Source of the DNA: Prochlorococcus sp. AG-402-G06
Lineage (GTDB): Bacteria; Cyanobacteriota; Cyanobacteriia; PCC-6307; Cyanobiaceae
DNA: 39,877 nt
Assembly: GCA_003277985.1 (NCBI GenBank)
Contig: QCHR01000012.1
Span: 1 to 39,877 of the forward strand
Direction: 5' to 3'
Below are positions 1 to 9,614 of this stretch, piece after piece (the first letter of the stretch is position 1; each line of letters opens with the position of its first letter). The notes beneath the pieces are model-generated. The model was not told where the DNA came from and ran no database searches. It saw nothing but the letters and a program-made list of their open reading frames with translations. The translations under genes were made by a program, and so were the position numbers.

Positions 1-12
1 AAATTTTTTAAA

Positions 13-86
13 CGCGCCTGGAGAGATTCGAACTCCCGACCCTCTGATCCGTAGTCAGATGCTCTAATCCGCTGAGCTACAGGCGC
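13..86 (-). tRNA. tRNA-Arg (anticodon ACG)
   Basis: Read on the minus strand, the sequence folds into a full cloverleaf of 74 nt. The acceptor stem GCGCCTG pairs with CAGGCGC, the T loop carries the usual TTCGAAT, and a five-base anticodon stem CTGAC is followed by the loop that places ACG as anticodon. ACG (read as ICG after deamination) decodes CGN arginine codons. No CCA is encoded at the 3' end, so it must be added after transcription. It points out of the window, away from the downstream genes. Confidence 0.96.
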
Positions 87-267
87 ATAAAAAAACAATA
101 TCAGATTGACTCCCAAAGAATAGGAAAATATGTTTGTATTTATGCGTTAAAAATTCATTGAAATAGGATCGTGAAACATGAAAAGTTATTCTTCCATTAA
201 TTTTTTCAATTTGAAATAGTAACCAATCTCACTCTAAGGTCACTAATAATAGTAAAAACTATGTTTT

Positions 268-564
268 ATGCCCACTCATATCGATTCATCCCAAATCAAT
301 GAACTGGCGGTGTCAATAGCTGACAGATTATTTATTCAAGTTGGAAATTGGAATCTTTATCTAGGTGATGCTGGCCTTTCAAAGGACTTAGCTATTGAAT
401 GTCAGGCTAACTTTGATCAAGGGGCAAATGTTTCAGCTAGAAAAGGTCTTGAAGCGATTCAAGTACAACTTGGCGGAGGTAAAACTACATTGCCATTATC
501 AAAATTAATTCCACCAAATCAATTTTTTGACCTTGAGGAGATTTTAGAACCCTATTGCAGATAA
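268..564 (+). CDS. DUF3181-like small cyanobacterial protein
   Basis: A 98-residue soluble protein with no signal peptide or membrane segment. Length and sequence, including a VGNWNLYLGDAGLS stretch near residues 26-39 and a C-terminal acidic end, resemble the cyanobacterial family DUF3181, recognised from memory and not by a search. Function is unknown. The ATG start is preceded by a short inverted repeat ATAGT-AAAA-ACTAT (249-262). It is followed after 16 bases by another small gene on the same strand, so the two are probably co-transcribed. Confidence 0.75.
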   Translation: MPTHIDSSQINELAVSIADRLFIQVGNWNLYLGDAGLSKDLAIECQANFDQGANVSARKGLEAIQVQLGGGKTTLPLSKLIPPNQFFDLEEILEPYCR

Positions 565-580
565 GATTTGACCACTTGCT

Positions 581-853
581 TTGTTATTCTTGCTAATCAT
601 TCAGGTAACTAATGCTAGAGAGGTAGTAAGGAAGCGAATTGGTCGCTTAGGAGAGAGACTTATAGGAAAAGTTGCTGATGCTGATGCACAGGTTGAAAAG
701 GAATTAATGAAAGAAATGGAAATAGCTTTTCAAGAGTTTGGCATTGAAGCAAGAATTCTCTCAGTCAGTGGAGTGAAAACTGATGCAATAAACTGTTTAG
801 AAATTCCACTTAAAGTTAGATCAGAAAAAGATGTTTTTCTTAAAGACGAATAA
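581..853 (+). CDS. conserved-looking small hypothetical protein, TTG start
   Basis: A 90-residue reading frame of unknown function. The core (about residues 12-60) is charged and probably alpha-helical, with a basic VRKRIGRLGERLIGKV segment followed by an acidic helix, then a short beta-like tail. No ATG lies at the 5' end: an in-frame stop at 569-571 leaves TTG at 581 or TTG at 590 as the possible standard starts. The first seven residues from TTG581 are hydrophobic but too few for a signal peptide. The 3' end overlaps the convergent murJ gene by 14 bases. The frame is probably real because it follows DUF3181 closely and fills the gap. Confidence 0.7.
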   Translation: MLFLLIIQVTNAREVVRKRIGRLGERLIGKVADADAQVEKELMKEMEIAFQEFGIEARILSVSGVKTDAINCLEIPLKVRSEKDVFLKDE

Positions 854-2447
854 ACTTTTCCTTTAAAAATCTGCTTAAACTATCAATATCATCAACTTTA
901 AGAATAATTGCAAGACAGTAGAATATAACAAGACTAATACCTGAGGACATTATTATTTTAAATAATAAATGAAAGAAACTATAGGGTAAATATATTATTT
1001 TAAAAATAAAAAATGAGCTAATACCAGAAATTAAACCAATTAAAATAATTCTAAGATTTTGAGATAATATTCTTGAGAATTTTAGATTATTTAGTTTATT
1101 ATTTAAATTTAATAGTAAAAGTATGCAAGCAAATAAATTAACAAATGTCGTTGAATAAACTAAACCATTTACTCCTAAGTTAATTGGAGAAAGATCTCCC
1201 CATGGGCTTGTTCCTCCTATTAAAAACCAGTCAAAAATTAAATTTAATAATATTGCTATAATTGATATTCTAAATGGTGTCTTTGAATCTTCAATACCAT
1301 AAAATACTCTAACTAATAGATCTCTTAGTAGATAAAAAGGCATACCTATACCATATGCAATCAATAGTTGACTTACAACATCTATTGCATTTTGATTGAA
1401 GGAACCTCTGCCATATATTAATATTACTATTGGAGAAGATAGTGAAATAAATATCGAACCTAGAAATACCATCGAAGAAGATGAAATAATTAATCCTTGA
1501 TGGACTTTCTTTATCAATTTTGAATGATTTTCTCTAGCTCTTAAGCTTACAAAAATAGGCAATAATGGAATTAAAATAGAATTTGATATTATTCCAAGAG
1601 GAGCTTGAACTAAAAAGTTTGCGTAACTTAGAGCAGCTGCAGCTCCAGCTATTTTTGATGCAAAGAATAAATCAGTAAGAACATTGATTTGCATCATTCC
1701 TGAAGAAAGTGTAGCAGGGGCAATCATTCTCCAGGCTCTTTTTAGTTCTGAATATTTTGTTTGAATTGAAAAACTTATAGTAAATATTCCTTTTTTAATT
1801 AGAAAAGGTATTTGAATTAAATATTGCGATAGCGCTCCAATAATTGTTGCCTTTGCAAGAATAACTCCTCCCCTCAAATTTAACTCATATATATCAGATG
1901 AATTTTCTTTGTTTATCCAAAAGTTTGATACAGCAATTATGATTATGAGACTTGAAAGTAATGGAGCTATAGACGGGATGAAAAATTCTTTTTTCGCATT
2001 TAGAGACCCAAAACCTAGGCCTAATAGTCCTGATAAGAATATAATTGGAGACATTATTTTTAATTGAGAGGATGCTATCTCTTTGATCTCAGAGCTTAAA
2101 CTCGGACCAACTAAGTTAATAAATAAATCGGATGAAAAGAAAATAAAAAAACTTATTATTAATAGTATTAGAGATAAAATATTATTGATTGAATTTATAA
2201 ATAATCTACTTTCAACTTTATTTTTATCTGCTAATAGTGTAACCATTGAGTTATGCAATGGCCCATTAATACCACCTAAAAGAACTAAAAAAAATCCAGG
2301 TATAATATAAGCATAATTATACGCATCATATCCAGCACTAATCCCGAAAGCACCAGCAATAACTAATTGCCTTGCCATTCCTCCAACTTTGCTTAATAAA
2401 GTTCCTAAACTTACGACGAAAGCAATGTCTTTGATTGATTTCGGCAT
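840..2447 (-). CDS. murJ: lipid II flippase MurJ (MviN family)
   Basis: A 535-residue polytopic inner-membrane protein of the MOP superfamily, which moves lipid-linked peptidoglycan precursor across the cytoplasmic membrane for wall synthesis. The N-terminus (residues 1-45) has the family pattern with a GTLLSKVGGMARQ stretch and a YDAYNYAYIIPGF segment. About 14 hydrophobic helices follow, and the length fits the family (about 510-540). The gene is strikingly AT-rich and rich in Ile, Leu, Ser and Asn. It is divergent from sfsA with a 75-base gap, and its 3' end overlaps the small gene facing it. Confidence 0.93.
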   Translation of the reverse strand: MPKSIKDIAFVVSLGTLLSKVGGMARQLVIAGAFGISAGYDAYNYAYIIPGFFLVLLGGINGPLHNSMVTLLADKNKVESRLFINSINNILSLILLIISFFIFFSSDLFINLVGPSLSSEIKEIASSQLKIMSPIIFLSGLLGLGFGSLNAKKEFFIPSIAPLLSSLIIIIAVSNFWINKENSSDIYELNLRGGVILAKATIIGALSQYLIQIPFLIKKGIFTISFSIQTKYSELKRAWRMIAPATLSSGMMQINVLTDLFFASKIAGAAAALSYANFLVQAPLGIISNSILIPLLPIFVSLRARENHSKLIKKVHQGLIISSSSMVFLGSIFISLSSPIVILIYGRGSFNQNAIDVVSQLLIAYGIGMPFYLLRDLLVRVFYGIEDSKTPFRISIIAILLNLIFDWFLIGGTSPWGDLSPINLGVNGLVYSTTFVNLFACILLLLNLNNKLNNLKFSRILSQNLRIILIGLISGISSFFIFKIIYLPYSFFHLLFKIIMSSGISLVIFYCLAIILKVDDIDSLSRFLKEKFIRL

Positions 2448-2522
2448 GTTAGATTTGAAAAAAGAGAGCTTTCATTTTTTCTAGAATATTTTTAGTTCTT
2501 GTTTTAATTGGATGTTAATTAA

Positions 2523-3287
2523 GTGATTGAGATAGGGAAAACCATTATTAAGTTTTCTCCTCTTGTGGAGGGAATCTTAATTAAGAGATATAAGAGATTT
2601 TTGGCTGATGTTGAATTGGCTGATGGTGAAATTGTTACCGCTCATTGTGCAAATACAGGACCAATGAAAGGGGTTTTGTGGCCTGGTGGTCGAGTCAGAC
2701 TTAAGTACTCTCCTTCGCCTAAACGTAAATTAGATTGGTCTTGGGAGCAAGCTGAGGTGCCAAGCTATAATGAACTTAATAGATGCTGGGTTGGTATAAA
2801 TACATCTTTACCTAATAAATTGATTAGGAATTTGATTGAGGCGAATGGCTTAGAGAAGCAATTGGGTTTAATTGCCAATATCAAGCCTGAAGTTAAATAT
2901 GGTTTGGAAGGTAAAAGTCGAATTGATTTATTACTTAAACCAGAAAAAAACAACTCAGATAGTAGAAATATCTATATAGAGGTTAAAAATACAACTTGGT
3001 GTGAAAAAACATTGGCTTTGTTTCCGGATACGGTAACTACAAGAGGTCAAAAACATTTGAAGGAGCTAATGAGTATTTGTACTAATTCAAGAGCGGTATT
3101 GATTCCTTGTATAAGTAGAAGTGATTTGGAAATTTTTGCACCTTGTGATTTAGCAGATCCTTTATATGGGAATTTATTTAGAGAGGCAATATCTATGGGT
3201 GTAGAGGTTATTCCATGTGCATTTGGTTTCTTTTCAGACCACATAACTTGGGAAGGTGTGAAACCCTTTCAGACTTCACAAAAATAA
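2523..3287 (+). CDS. sfsA: SfsA family DNA/RNA-binding protein (sugar fermentation stimulation homologue)
   Basis: 254 residues, matching the SfsA family in length (about 230-250) and landmarks: [18 protein letters not shown] near residues 34-51, a nuclease-like core with RIDLLL and YIEVKNTTW at about residues 137-158, and [17 protein letters not shown]. The core resembles a PD-(D/E)XK fold (D139, E153, K155). In E. coli SfsA affects maltose metabolism and binds DNA; its cyanobacterial role is unknown. The start is GTG at 2523, and the sequence from residue 2 is collinear with the family. It is divergent from murJ and lies upstream of amt1 with a 264-base gap. Confidence 0.92.
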   Translation: MIEIGKTIIKFSPLVEGILIKRYKRFLADVELADGEIVTAHCANTGPMKGVLWPGGRVRLKYSPSPKRKLDWSWEQAEVPSYNELNRCWVGINTSLPNKLIRNLIEANGLEKQLGLIANIKPEVKYGLEGKSRIDLLLKPEKNNSDSRNIYIEVKNTTWCEKTLALFPDTVTTRGQKHLKELMSICTNSRAVLIPCISRSDLEIFAPCDLADPLYGNLFREAISMGVEVIPCAFGFFSDHITWEGVKPFQTSQK

Positions 3288-3448
3288 AATATCTAGAAAA
3301 AGATGCTTAGGCGGATCTATTTTAACTATTTGAGCTAGTTATTTATATTGATTTTTAATTATGGGATATAAATAAATTTGAAAAGTTAATCAATTCAGAC
3401 AAAAAATGTGTAAATAACAACATATCTGTATTACCAAACTCTTTTTTT

Positions 3449-3462
3449 GTATCAACACCTAC
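3449..3462 (+). promoter_or_regulatory. NtcA binding site upstream of amt1
   Basis: A perfect GTA-N8-TAC palindrome (GTATCAACACCTAC), the consensus of the global nitrogen regulator NtcA. It is followed 23 bases later by a possible -10 element CATATT (3486-3491), matching the classical NtcA-activated promoter layout. It lies about 90 bases before the amt1 start. Nitrogen-limitation control of ammonium transporters by NtcA is well established in cyanobacteria; the site itself is read directly from the sequence. Confidence 0.85.
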
Positions 3463-3551
3463 ATCTTCTCAGTATCAGTTGCATTCATATTCATAAGTGT
3501 ATAAATTTTGGATTAACTATCCATTTCTTTTTTTCGAAGTAAGCATCATTT

Positions 3552-5042
3552 ATGACCACTGCTTTGCAATCGCCTCCAAGGCGAATTACTTCTCGTCTTC
3601 AAGACGCAAGTCTTTTAAACGGGCCAATGCTTCTTCTAAGAAGCATTAAAGGTTTTAGAAGAAGTCAATCTTGGGCTTGGCTAGCGTCTGTCCCATTGGC
3701 ACTTTTAGGCCTAGGTGTTTTCACCTTCTCTGCAAGAGCTGAGGTTGCACTTTCAGATTTGACTGGGCCTCAAGCTGCTGCATTCTTGGCAGATAACCTT
3801 TGGTTATTTATAGCCACAATCCTCGTTATTTTTATGAACGCAGGATTTGCAATGGTTGAAGCTGGTATGTGTCGCCAAAAAAATGCGGTGAACATATTAG
3901 CTAAAAACTTATTTGTTTTTGCTCTTGCTGTTACGGCATATTGGGTAATTGGATATTCCCTAATGTATGGCGGTTCAGTAATTGATGGATGGCTTTATTT
4001 TCAAGGCCTATTTGTTGATCCTGATCCTTCAGGTGCACTAGAGTGTGCCGCCGCAGGAGATACAGGTTGTCTTGTCCCAGCAGTTGATTTCCTTTTCCAG
4101 TCTGCTTTCGCTGGTACTGCTGCAACTATCGTTTCTGGATTAGTTGCTGAAAGAGTCAAGTTTGGTGAATTTGTAGTTTTCTCTATTGTTTTAACTGCTT
4201 TCATCTACCCAATCGCTGGCAGCTGGCAGTGGAATGGAGGATGGCTTGCTGAACTTGGCTTTATTGATTTTGCTGGTTCATCTATCGTCCACTCTGTTGG
4301 AGGATGGGCAGGTCTTGTTGGAGCAATGCTTCTTGGACCACGTATTGGCAAATTTGTGGATGGCAAAGCCCAAGCTATGCCTGGTCACAATATGGCAATT
4401 GCAACTTTAGGAGCTCTAATTCTTTGGATTGGTTGGTATGGATTTAATCCTGGTTCTGAATTAGCCATGGATCAATATGTTGCTTATGTTGCCGTAACAA
4501 CAACGTTAGCAGCAGCTGGTGGTGCAATCGCAGCTACAGTTTTATCTACCATTACTTCTGGTAAACCTGATCTAACCATGATAATCAACGGAATACTTGC
4601 TGGACTAGTAAGTATCACTGCTGGTTGTGGCAATATGACTTTTGCTGGATCTTGGCTTGCTGGCGCAGTAGGTGGATTAATCGTTGTAGTTGCAGTTGCT
4701 GCTCTAGATTCTGCAGGTATTGATGATCCAGTTGGAGCATTCTCAGTTCACGGTGTTTGTGGGGTTTGGGGAACTGTTGTAATCGGCCTATGGGGTGTTG
4801 ATGGCATGGACCCAGGAGCTGCGGGCATTGGTCTTCTTAATGGAGGAGGAATTAACCAATTCTTCATTCAAGCATTAGGTGCAGCTGCTTATGGTATCTG
4901 GACTATTGTTACTTGTTGGATTGCTTGGCAAATTATTGGTGGCTTCTTCGGTGGCATCAGAGTTAGCGAAGCAGAAGAGACTCAAGGTCTTGACATAGGA
5001 GAGCATGGAATGGAGGCTTATCCTGACTTTGCTTCTAGTTAG
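3552..5042 (+). CDS. amt1: ammonium transporter Amt1
   Basis: A 496-residue Amt/Mep/Rh channel for ammonium uptake across the plasma membrane. About 11 membrane helices follow an N-terminal leader (about residues 1-64) with a basic stretch, a hydrophobic segment and an ARAE-type cleavage site. Family hallmarks include MNAGFAMVEAGMCRQKN, the pore histidine in SSIVHSVGGWAGL, the GHNMAIATLGALILWIGWYG segment, and the second pore histidine in FSVHGVCGVWGT. The C-terminal tail is cytosolic. A perfect NtcA box about 90 bases upstream indicates induction under nitrogen limitation, and a strong hairpin terminator follows, so the gene is probably monocistronic. Its codon use looks more optimised than its neighbours', suggesting high expression. 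Confidence 0.97.
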   Translation: MTTALQSPPRRITSRLQDASLLNGPMLLLRSIKGFRRSQSWAWLASVPLALLGLGVFTFSARAEVALSDLTGPQAAAFLADNLWLFIATILVIFMNAGFAMVEAGMCRQKNAVNILAKNLFVFALAVTAYWVIGYSLMYGGSVIDGWLYFQGLFVDPDPSGALECAAAGDTGCLVPAVDFLFQSAFAGTAATIVSGLVAERVKFGEFVVFSIVLTAFIYPIAGSWQWNGGWLAELGFIDFAGSSIVHSVGGWAGLVGAMLLGPRIGKFVDGKAQAMPGHNMAIATLGALILWIGWYGFNPGSELAMDQYVAYVAVTTTLAAAGGAIAATVLSTITSGKPDLTMIINGILAGLVSITAGCGNMTFAGSWLAGAVGGLIVVVAVAALDSAGIDDPVGAFSVHGVCGVWGTVVIGLWGVDGMDPGAAGIGLLNGGGINQFFIQALGAAAYGIWTIVTCWIAWQIIGGFFGGIRVSEAEETQGLDIGEHGMEAYPDFASS

Positions 5043-5073
5043 TTACCTTGTTTAGTTCTCTAACATTAAGCTT

Positions 5074-5105
5074 AAAAAGGCCCGGATATATTCCGGGCTT
5101 TTTTA
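5074..5105 (+). terminator. intrinsic terminator after amt1
   Basis: A GC-rich hairpin (GGCCCGGA pairing with TCCGGGCT across a TATAT loop), extended by A-T pairs and followed by a run of six T. It lies 32 bases after the amt1 stop codon, and is the clearest rho-independent terminator in the window. Confidence 0.93.
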
Positions 5106-5161
5106 GTGTGGTTTAATAGTGATGGGAATCCTATCAATTTGTTTATAACCACTTAATTGAA

Positions 5162-6364
5162 ATGGATACTCAAGCATTCAAGCAAACTCTTCATAAATCA
5201 GATAGATATAACAGGAGAGGATTTGGCTCTGCTAATAAGCGAGCTCAGGCCTTAGCAGAGGCTTATCAAAGTGGATTGATCGGATCAATTAGAGATAATG
5301 GAAATGAATTGGAACATGGTCGACTTAAAGTTAAAATTGCTGAGGCTTTTGGTTTCTGTTGGGGAGTAGAAAGGGCTGTAGCAATGGCTTATGAGACTAG
5401 AAAGCATTATCCGAATGAAAAGATATGGATTACTAATGAAATTATTCATAATCCTTCAGTAAATGATCAGCTTAGAAAAATGGATGTACTTTTTATTTCT
5501 GAGGAGAAAGGAATTAAAGATTTTTCAGGCGTAAAAGATGGAGATGTTGTAATCCTTCCTGCATTTGGTGCAACTGTTCAAGATATGAAAATGCTTCACG
5601 ATAGAGGCTGTCATATTATTGACACCACTTGTCCATGGGTTTCGAAAGTTTGGCATACGGTTGAAAAGCATAAAAAACATACATTTACTTCCATCATTCA
5701 TGGAAAATACAAACATGAAGAAACACTTGCGACTAGTTCCTTCGCCGGAACTTATTTAGTTGTATTTGACTTGGATGAGGCCAATTATGTAGCTCAATAT
5801 ATTCTTGGTAATGGAAATAGAGAGGAATTCTTAAGGCGTTTTGCAAAAGCATCTTCTGCTGGGTTTGATCCCGATAAGGATTTGAAAAGAATTGGTGTCG
5901 CTAATCAGACAACCATGCTTAAAAGTGAAACAGAAGAGATAGGTAAACTATTTGAAAAAACGATGCTAAAACAATATGGCCCAGCTGAATTAAATGAACA
6001 CTTTTTAGCGTTCAATACTATTTGTGATGCCACTGAGGAAAGACAAGGTGCAATGTTTTCTTTAGTTGATGAACCCCTTGATCTTATGGTTGTTATTGGT
6101 GGATACAACTCTTCAAATACTACCCATCTTCAAGAGATAGCGGTGAGTAGGGGGATTCGCTCTTTTCATATTGATACTCCAGAGCGAATTGGAGAAGAGA
6201 CGAATACTATTACTCATATGCCACTTGAGGGTGAACTAATTACTGAGAAGGAATTTCTACCAACTGGAGATATTAAAGTGGGTATCACTTCTGGCGCCTC
6301 TACTCCAGATCGAGTGGTTGAGCACGTTATCCAAAAGCTTATGAAAATAAGTGAAAAAGATTAA
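5162..6364 (+). CDS. ispH: 4-hydroxy-3-methylbut-2-enyl diphosphate reductase IspH (LytB)
   Basis: The last enzyme of the MEP isoprenoid pathway, a [4Fe-4S] enzyme reducing HMBPP to IPP and DMAPP, which feed carotenoids, the phytol tail of chlorophyll and quinones. The 400-residue length is that of the long cyanobacterial/plastid form. The three cluster cysteines are present: C66 in [13 protein letters not shown]157 in DTTCPWVSK and C288 in [11 protein letters not shown]. The substrate-binding [10 protein letters not shown] and [10 protein letters not shown] motifs are near the C-terminus. The ATG start at 5162 gives the N-terminal extension usual for cyanobacteria. It sits alone downstream of the amt1 terminator, before a DoxX gene 62 bases away. 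Confidence 0.97.
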   Translation: MDTQAFKQTLHKSDRYNRRGFGSANKRAQALAEAYQSGLIGSIRDNGNELEHGRLKVKIAEAFGFCWGVERAVAMAYETRKHYPNEKIWITNEIIHNPSVNDQLRKMDVLFISEEKGIKDFSGVKDGDVVILPAFGATVQDMKMLHDRGCHIIDTTCPWVSKVWHTVEKHKKHTFTSIIHGKYKHEETLATSSFAGTYLVVFDLDEANYVAQYILGNGNREEFLRRFAKASSAGFDPDKDLKRIGVANQTTMLKSETEEIGKLFEKTMLKQYGPAELNEHFLAFNTICDATEERQGAMFSLVDEPLDLMVVIGGYNSSNTTHLQEIAVSRGIRSFHIDTPERIGEETNTITHMPLEGELITEKEFLPTGDIKVGITSGASTPDRVVEHVIQKLMKISEKD

Positions 6365-6426
6365 TTAGGATAAATCACAATTTTGACCCAATTTCTCGTA
6401 GGATAGCTTATAAATATTTGTTGAAG

Positions 6427-6960
6427 ATGGCTCAACCTACAAGTTCTAATATTAAAGATTCTGACTCACAAAAGGTTGAAGTCGTTGTACAGAGCCCTGA
6501 AGGGGAAGTGAATATTTTTGGAGAACTTTCAATATTAGTTCTTAGAGTTAGTTTTAGTTTATTGATGGTTCATCATGGCTTGGAGAAATTAAATGATCCA
6601 GGAGGGTTCGCTGAATTTGTTGTAGGTAAATACTTCAGTTTTCTTCCTGGTGATCCTGTGATTTGGACATACATGGCAGCCATAACACAAATACTTTGTC
6701 CTATTGGTTTGGCCACTGGGGTATTAGCCAGATTATCCTCACTGGGTTTGTTATCAACTATGGTCTTCGCCTTATATTTCCACTTCATAGATACTGGATT
6801 AGAAGGGTTCCCTTTCGCGGTAGTAGAAAATCACAATTATATATTTGAATTGTCAGCAATTTATGCAGCCATATCATTTTATTTTTTATGCGCTGGTCCT
6901 GGAAGACTTTCACTCTTTAGGAAATCAAATAAAATAACTTATTATCCAAAAGGCACATAA
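6427..6960 (+). CDS. DoxX family membrane protein
   Basis: A small integral membrane protein of the DoxX/DoxD-like family. From ATG6427 it has 177 residues: a polar N-terminal tail of about 30 residues, then four hydrophobic helices. The typical first-helix signature LVLRVSFSLLMVHHGLEKL is followed by a GGFAEFVV segment. DoxX proteins are linked to redox or thiol-stress functions in other bacteria; no specific role can be assigned here. An upstream TTG (6418) would add three residues, but ATG is preferred. It is convergent with purH, with about 60 AT-rich bases between them holding no recognised element. Confidence 0.85.
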   Translation: MAQPTSSNIKDSDSQKVEVVVQSPEGEVNIFGELSILVLRVSFSLLMVHHGLEKLNDPGGFAEFVVGKYFSFLPGDPVIWTYMAAITQILCPIGLATGVLARLSSLGLLSTMVFALYFHFIDTGLEGFPFAVVENHNYIFELSAIYAAISFYFLCAGPGRLSLFRKSNKITYYPKGT

Positions 6961-7022
6961 ATTAATAATAATTTTAAGGTTATCTAATAATATTTAAAAT
7001 TCAAAATTAGGTATATTTAATA

Positions 7023-8579
7023 TTAATGTAAAAAGTGTCTTTTGCCTGTGATAACCATTTTAATTCCTAATTCATTGCATGCGTCAATAGAATCTTTGTC
7101 TCTAATACTTCCCCCTGGCTGAATAATTGAACTTATACCATAGTCGGCTGCCATCTTTACAGTATCATTGAATGGAAAAAAACCATCACTGGCTAAAACA
7201 GCACCTTTTGATTTGCTACCAGCGGCTTCTAATGCAATTTTGGCTGAGCCTATCCTATTCATTTGACCAGCGCCAATACCTAGACTCTGTTGGTTAGCTG
7301 CTACAGCTATTGCATTTGAACGTATATGTTTTACAACTTTCCAAGCAAAAGATAAATCATTTATTTCTTCCTCTGTAGGAATTAGTTTCGTAACATTTTT
7401 CCATTCTTTCTGATCAATATTTGGTTCATCTAAATCTTGAATTAATAGACCACCAAGTATGCTTCTTATGTGATTTTTATCTGCTTTTTGAATAGCCCCA
7501 GCATTTAACTCTAATAGCCTTAGATTTTTCTTTTTTGATAGTATTTCTTTTGCATTATTATCAAAATATGGAGCTACGATGCATTCGATAAATATATTTT
7601 CAATTTCTTTTGCGGCAGCTTCGTCAACAGGGCAATTGGTAGCAATAATTCCACCAAAAGCACTTACCCTATCTCCATCTAATGCTTTTTTTAGTGCCGA
7701 GGATGGTGAATCTCCAATTGCGACTCCACAAGGATTGGTGTGTTTAATCACTACTGCCGCTTTTTGATATGAAGCATTTTTAACAGCATTGTCATACCCA
7801 AATTCACGGAGAGTAGATAGGGCAGCCTCTAGATCAAGAAGATTATTTGTACTTAATTCTTTTCCTTGTAATTGGTTTGCTGCGCTCCAACCTCTCTCAG
7901 GGTCTCCATACCAAGTGGCCTTTTGATGAGGATTCTCGCCATATCTAAGTTCTTGTTTTAACGGTAAGCTCTGCAACCAAGAAGCTTTTTTTGAGGAAGT
8001 TTGTTTGGCAATCCATTTGCTTATTGTTAGGTCGTAAATAGCAGTATGCTCAAACGCTTGTTGAGAATAATTTTTCCTTAACTCATTAGTTATTTTTTTT
8101 GATTTATAAGCATCAATTAAGTTTGAGTATTGACTTGGATTAGTAACTACGAGAACATCTTGATGGTTTTTTGCGGCTGCTCGGATCATTGTTGGACCGC
8201 CAATATCAATATTCTCAATAGCCTCTTCCCAAGAAACATTTTCTTTTGAAATTGTTTGTTCAAATGGATATAAGTTAACAACCACCAAATCTATTGGATT
8301 TATATTTTGTGCCTTCAAATCATCCAAATGAGTTTGTTTATCCCTCCTAGCCAATATTCCTCCATGAATTTTTGGATTTAGAGTTTTCACTCTTCCTTCA
8401 AGAATTTCTGGAAAACCTGTGTAATCTGCTACTCGTGTAACAGGAATATTTTCGCTCTCAATTAACTTGGCAGTGCCACCACTTGAAATAATTTTGAAGC
8501 CAAAGTCATTAACTAATGCTTTCGCCAGAGGAATTAAGCCAGTTTTGTCTGAGACACTTAGCAGAGCTATTGGTGACAT
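7023..8579 (-). CDS. purH: bifunctional AICAR formyltransferase / IMP cyclohydrolase PurH
   Basis: 518 residues, catalysing the last two steps of de novo purine synthesis. The N-terminal MGS-like cyclohydrolase domain (about residues 1-195) carries [20 protein letters not shown] and [13 protein letters not shown]. The C-terminal transformylase domain carries [22 protein letters not shown], the [10 protein letters not shown] segment and [12 protein letters not shown]. Length and domain order are standard. It is divergent from the esterase gene with a 64-base gap, and its start ATG is unambiguous. Confidence 0.97.
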   Translation of the reverse strand: MSPIALLSVSDKTGLIPLAKALVNDFGFKIISSGGTAKLIESENIPVTRVADYTGFPEILEGRVKTLNPKIHGGILARRDKQTHLDDLKAQNINPIDLVVVNLYPFEQTISKENVSWEEAIENIDIGGPTMIRAAAKNHQDVLVVTNPSQYSNLIDAYKSKKITNELRKNYSQQAFEHTAIYDLTISKWIAKQTSSKKASWLQSLPLKQELRYGENPHQKATWYGDPERGWSAANQLQGKELSTNNLLDLEAALSTLREFGYDNAVKNASYQKAAVVIKHTNPCGVAIGDSPSSALKKALDGDRVSAFGGIIATNCPVDEAAAKEIENIFIECIVAPYFDNNAKEILSKKKNLRLLELNAGAIQKADKNHIRSILGGLLIQDLDEPNIDQKEWKNVTKLIPTEEEINDLSFAWKVVKHIRSNAIAVAANQQSLGIGAGQMNRIGSAKIALEAAGSKSKGAVLASDGFFPFNDTVKMAADYGISSIIQPGGSIRDKDSIDACNELGIKMVITGKRHFLH

Positions 8580-8643
8580 CTTTATTGTTTGAAATCGAGT
8601 CTTCTCGATAACCTACGCATCAAAGAGGCATATTGCATTCAAG

Positions 8644-9249
8644 ATGACTGAACTACTCTCCTTAAATTCTGAATCCGCAACAAATAGATTAGTTTTACTT
8701 CATGGATGGGGAGCTGATGCAAGTGACCTATTACCTTTTGGGAAATTATTAACTGAAGGATTAAAAGATCATTTTGATATAGTTTCACTGTCTGCTCCTC
8801 AGACTCATCCAAGCGGATCAGGGAGGCAATGGTATCCTTTATACCCTCATGAGTGGGAACAAGTTCCAAATGCAGTAATAGATCTTGAAAAGCGTTTAAA
8901 TAATCTTTGTTTCAAAAATATACCCTTAAAGAAAACATTGCTTTTTGGTTTTTCTCAGGGCGGTGCCATGGCGCTAGAGATTGCAACAAGAATTAGATTT
9001 AAGGGCGTTTTTGCGCTTAGTTCGTACCCACATCCAGAGTGGAAACCTGTAAAAGAAATGCCACCTATTTTCCTTTGCCATGGAAATATGGACCAAGTAG
9101 TCCCTAGATTTGCTTCTCAGAAAACCTTTGATATTTTGTTGAAAAATGGAGTTAATTCAGAGTTATTTTTTTTTGATGGAGGACACGAAATAACTAATGA
9201 TCTAGTTGAGTATTGCCGTGGAAAAATTAAAAAAGAATTTCTAAGTTAA
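8644..9249 (+). CDS. alpha/beta hydrolase, phospholipase/carboxylesterase family
   Basis: A 201-residue serine hydrolase of the carboxylesterase/acyl-protein-thioesterase-like family. The oxyanion region LLHGWGAD is at residues 18-25, the nucleophile elbow GFSQGG places Ser104, and Asp150 (GNMD) and His181 (GGHE) complete a triad. The gene is cytosolic, with no signal peptide. Substrate is unknown. Its stop codon overlaps that of the convergent DUF3155 gene, the two sharing a TTAA. Confidence 0.88.
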   Translation: MTELLSLNSESATNRLVLLHGWGADASDLLPFGKLLTEGLKDHFDIVSLSAPQTHPSGSGRQWYPLYPHEWEQVPNAVIDLEKRLNNLCFKNIPLKKTLLFGFSQGGAMALEIATRIRFKGVFALSSYPHPEWKPVKEMPPIFLCHGNMDQVVPRFASQKTFDILLKNGVNSELFFFDGGHEITNDLVEYCRGKIKKEFLS

Positions 9250-9614
9250 ACAAAAGCGTATTCATATTCTTCTATTTCTTCCCAGTCATCGGCTGTTAGT
9301 TCTAATCCAGCAAAAATTTTGTCTTCCCCAAGAAATTCAACAATCACTCTTAAGGAAGGGAAAAGAAAGTGATTTTCCTCTGCATATTGAGCACTAAACA
9401 AGCCTTTCTCTCCCCAAAAAAAGCGATCAGTAGTGTGCTCATTTCGACGTACATTTAGTATGGCTGGAGCGTATAGACCCTCTTCGGCTATGAACCTTCT
9501 TGCTGCAGTTACAGGCTTATGTTGACCTGTTCCTAAATGGAAAATAGGTACATGGGACATAACACGCTGACCTGCGAGTCTTCGTCTACTAATTCTTTTG
9601 CGCTTCTTAGACAT
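9246..9614 (-). CDS. DUF3155 family protein (cyanobacterial, unknown function)
   Basis: A 122-residue protein resembling cyanobacteria-restricted DUF3155, recognised from memory. The N-terminus is strongly basic (MSKKRKRISRRRLAGQR), which could bind nucleic acid, although that is inference. A conserved-looking aromatic middle (RFFWGEKGLFSAQYAEENHFLFPSL) and a very acidic C-terminus (DDWEEIEEYEYAF) follow. There is no signal peptide or membrane helix. It overlaps the esterase stop codon at the 3' end. A possible small gene on the opposite strand overlaps its 5' end. Confidence 0.82.
   Translation of the reverse strand: MSKKRKRISRRRLAGQRVMSHVPIFHLGTGQHKPVTAARRFIAEEGLYAPAILNVRRNEHTTDRFFWGEKGLFSAQYAEENHFLFPSLRVIVEFLGEDKIFAGLELTADDWEEIEEYEYAFV

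Noticed and set aside
2458-2482. GAAAAAA...TTTTTTC inverted repeat between murJ and sfsA
   Set aside because: A low-complexity A/T repeat of the kind expected by chance in AT-rich intergenic DNA; it lies in a divergent promoter region, not at a gene end.
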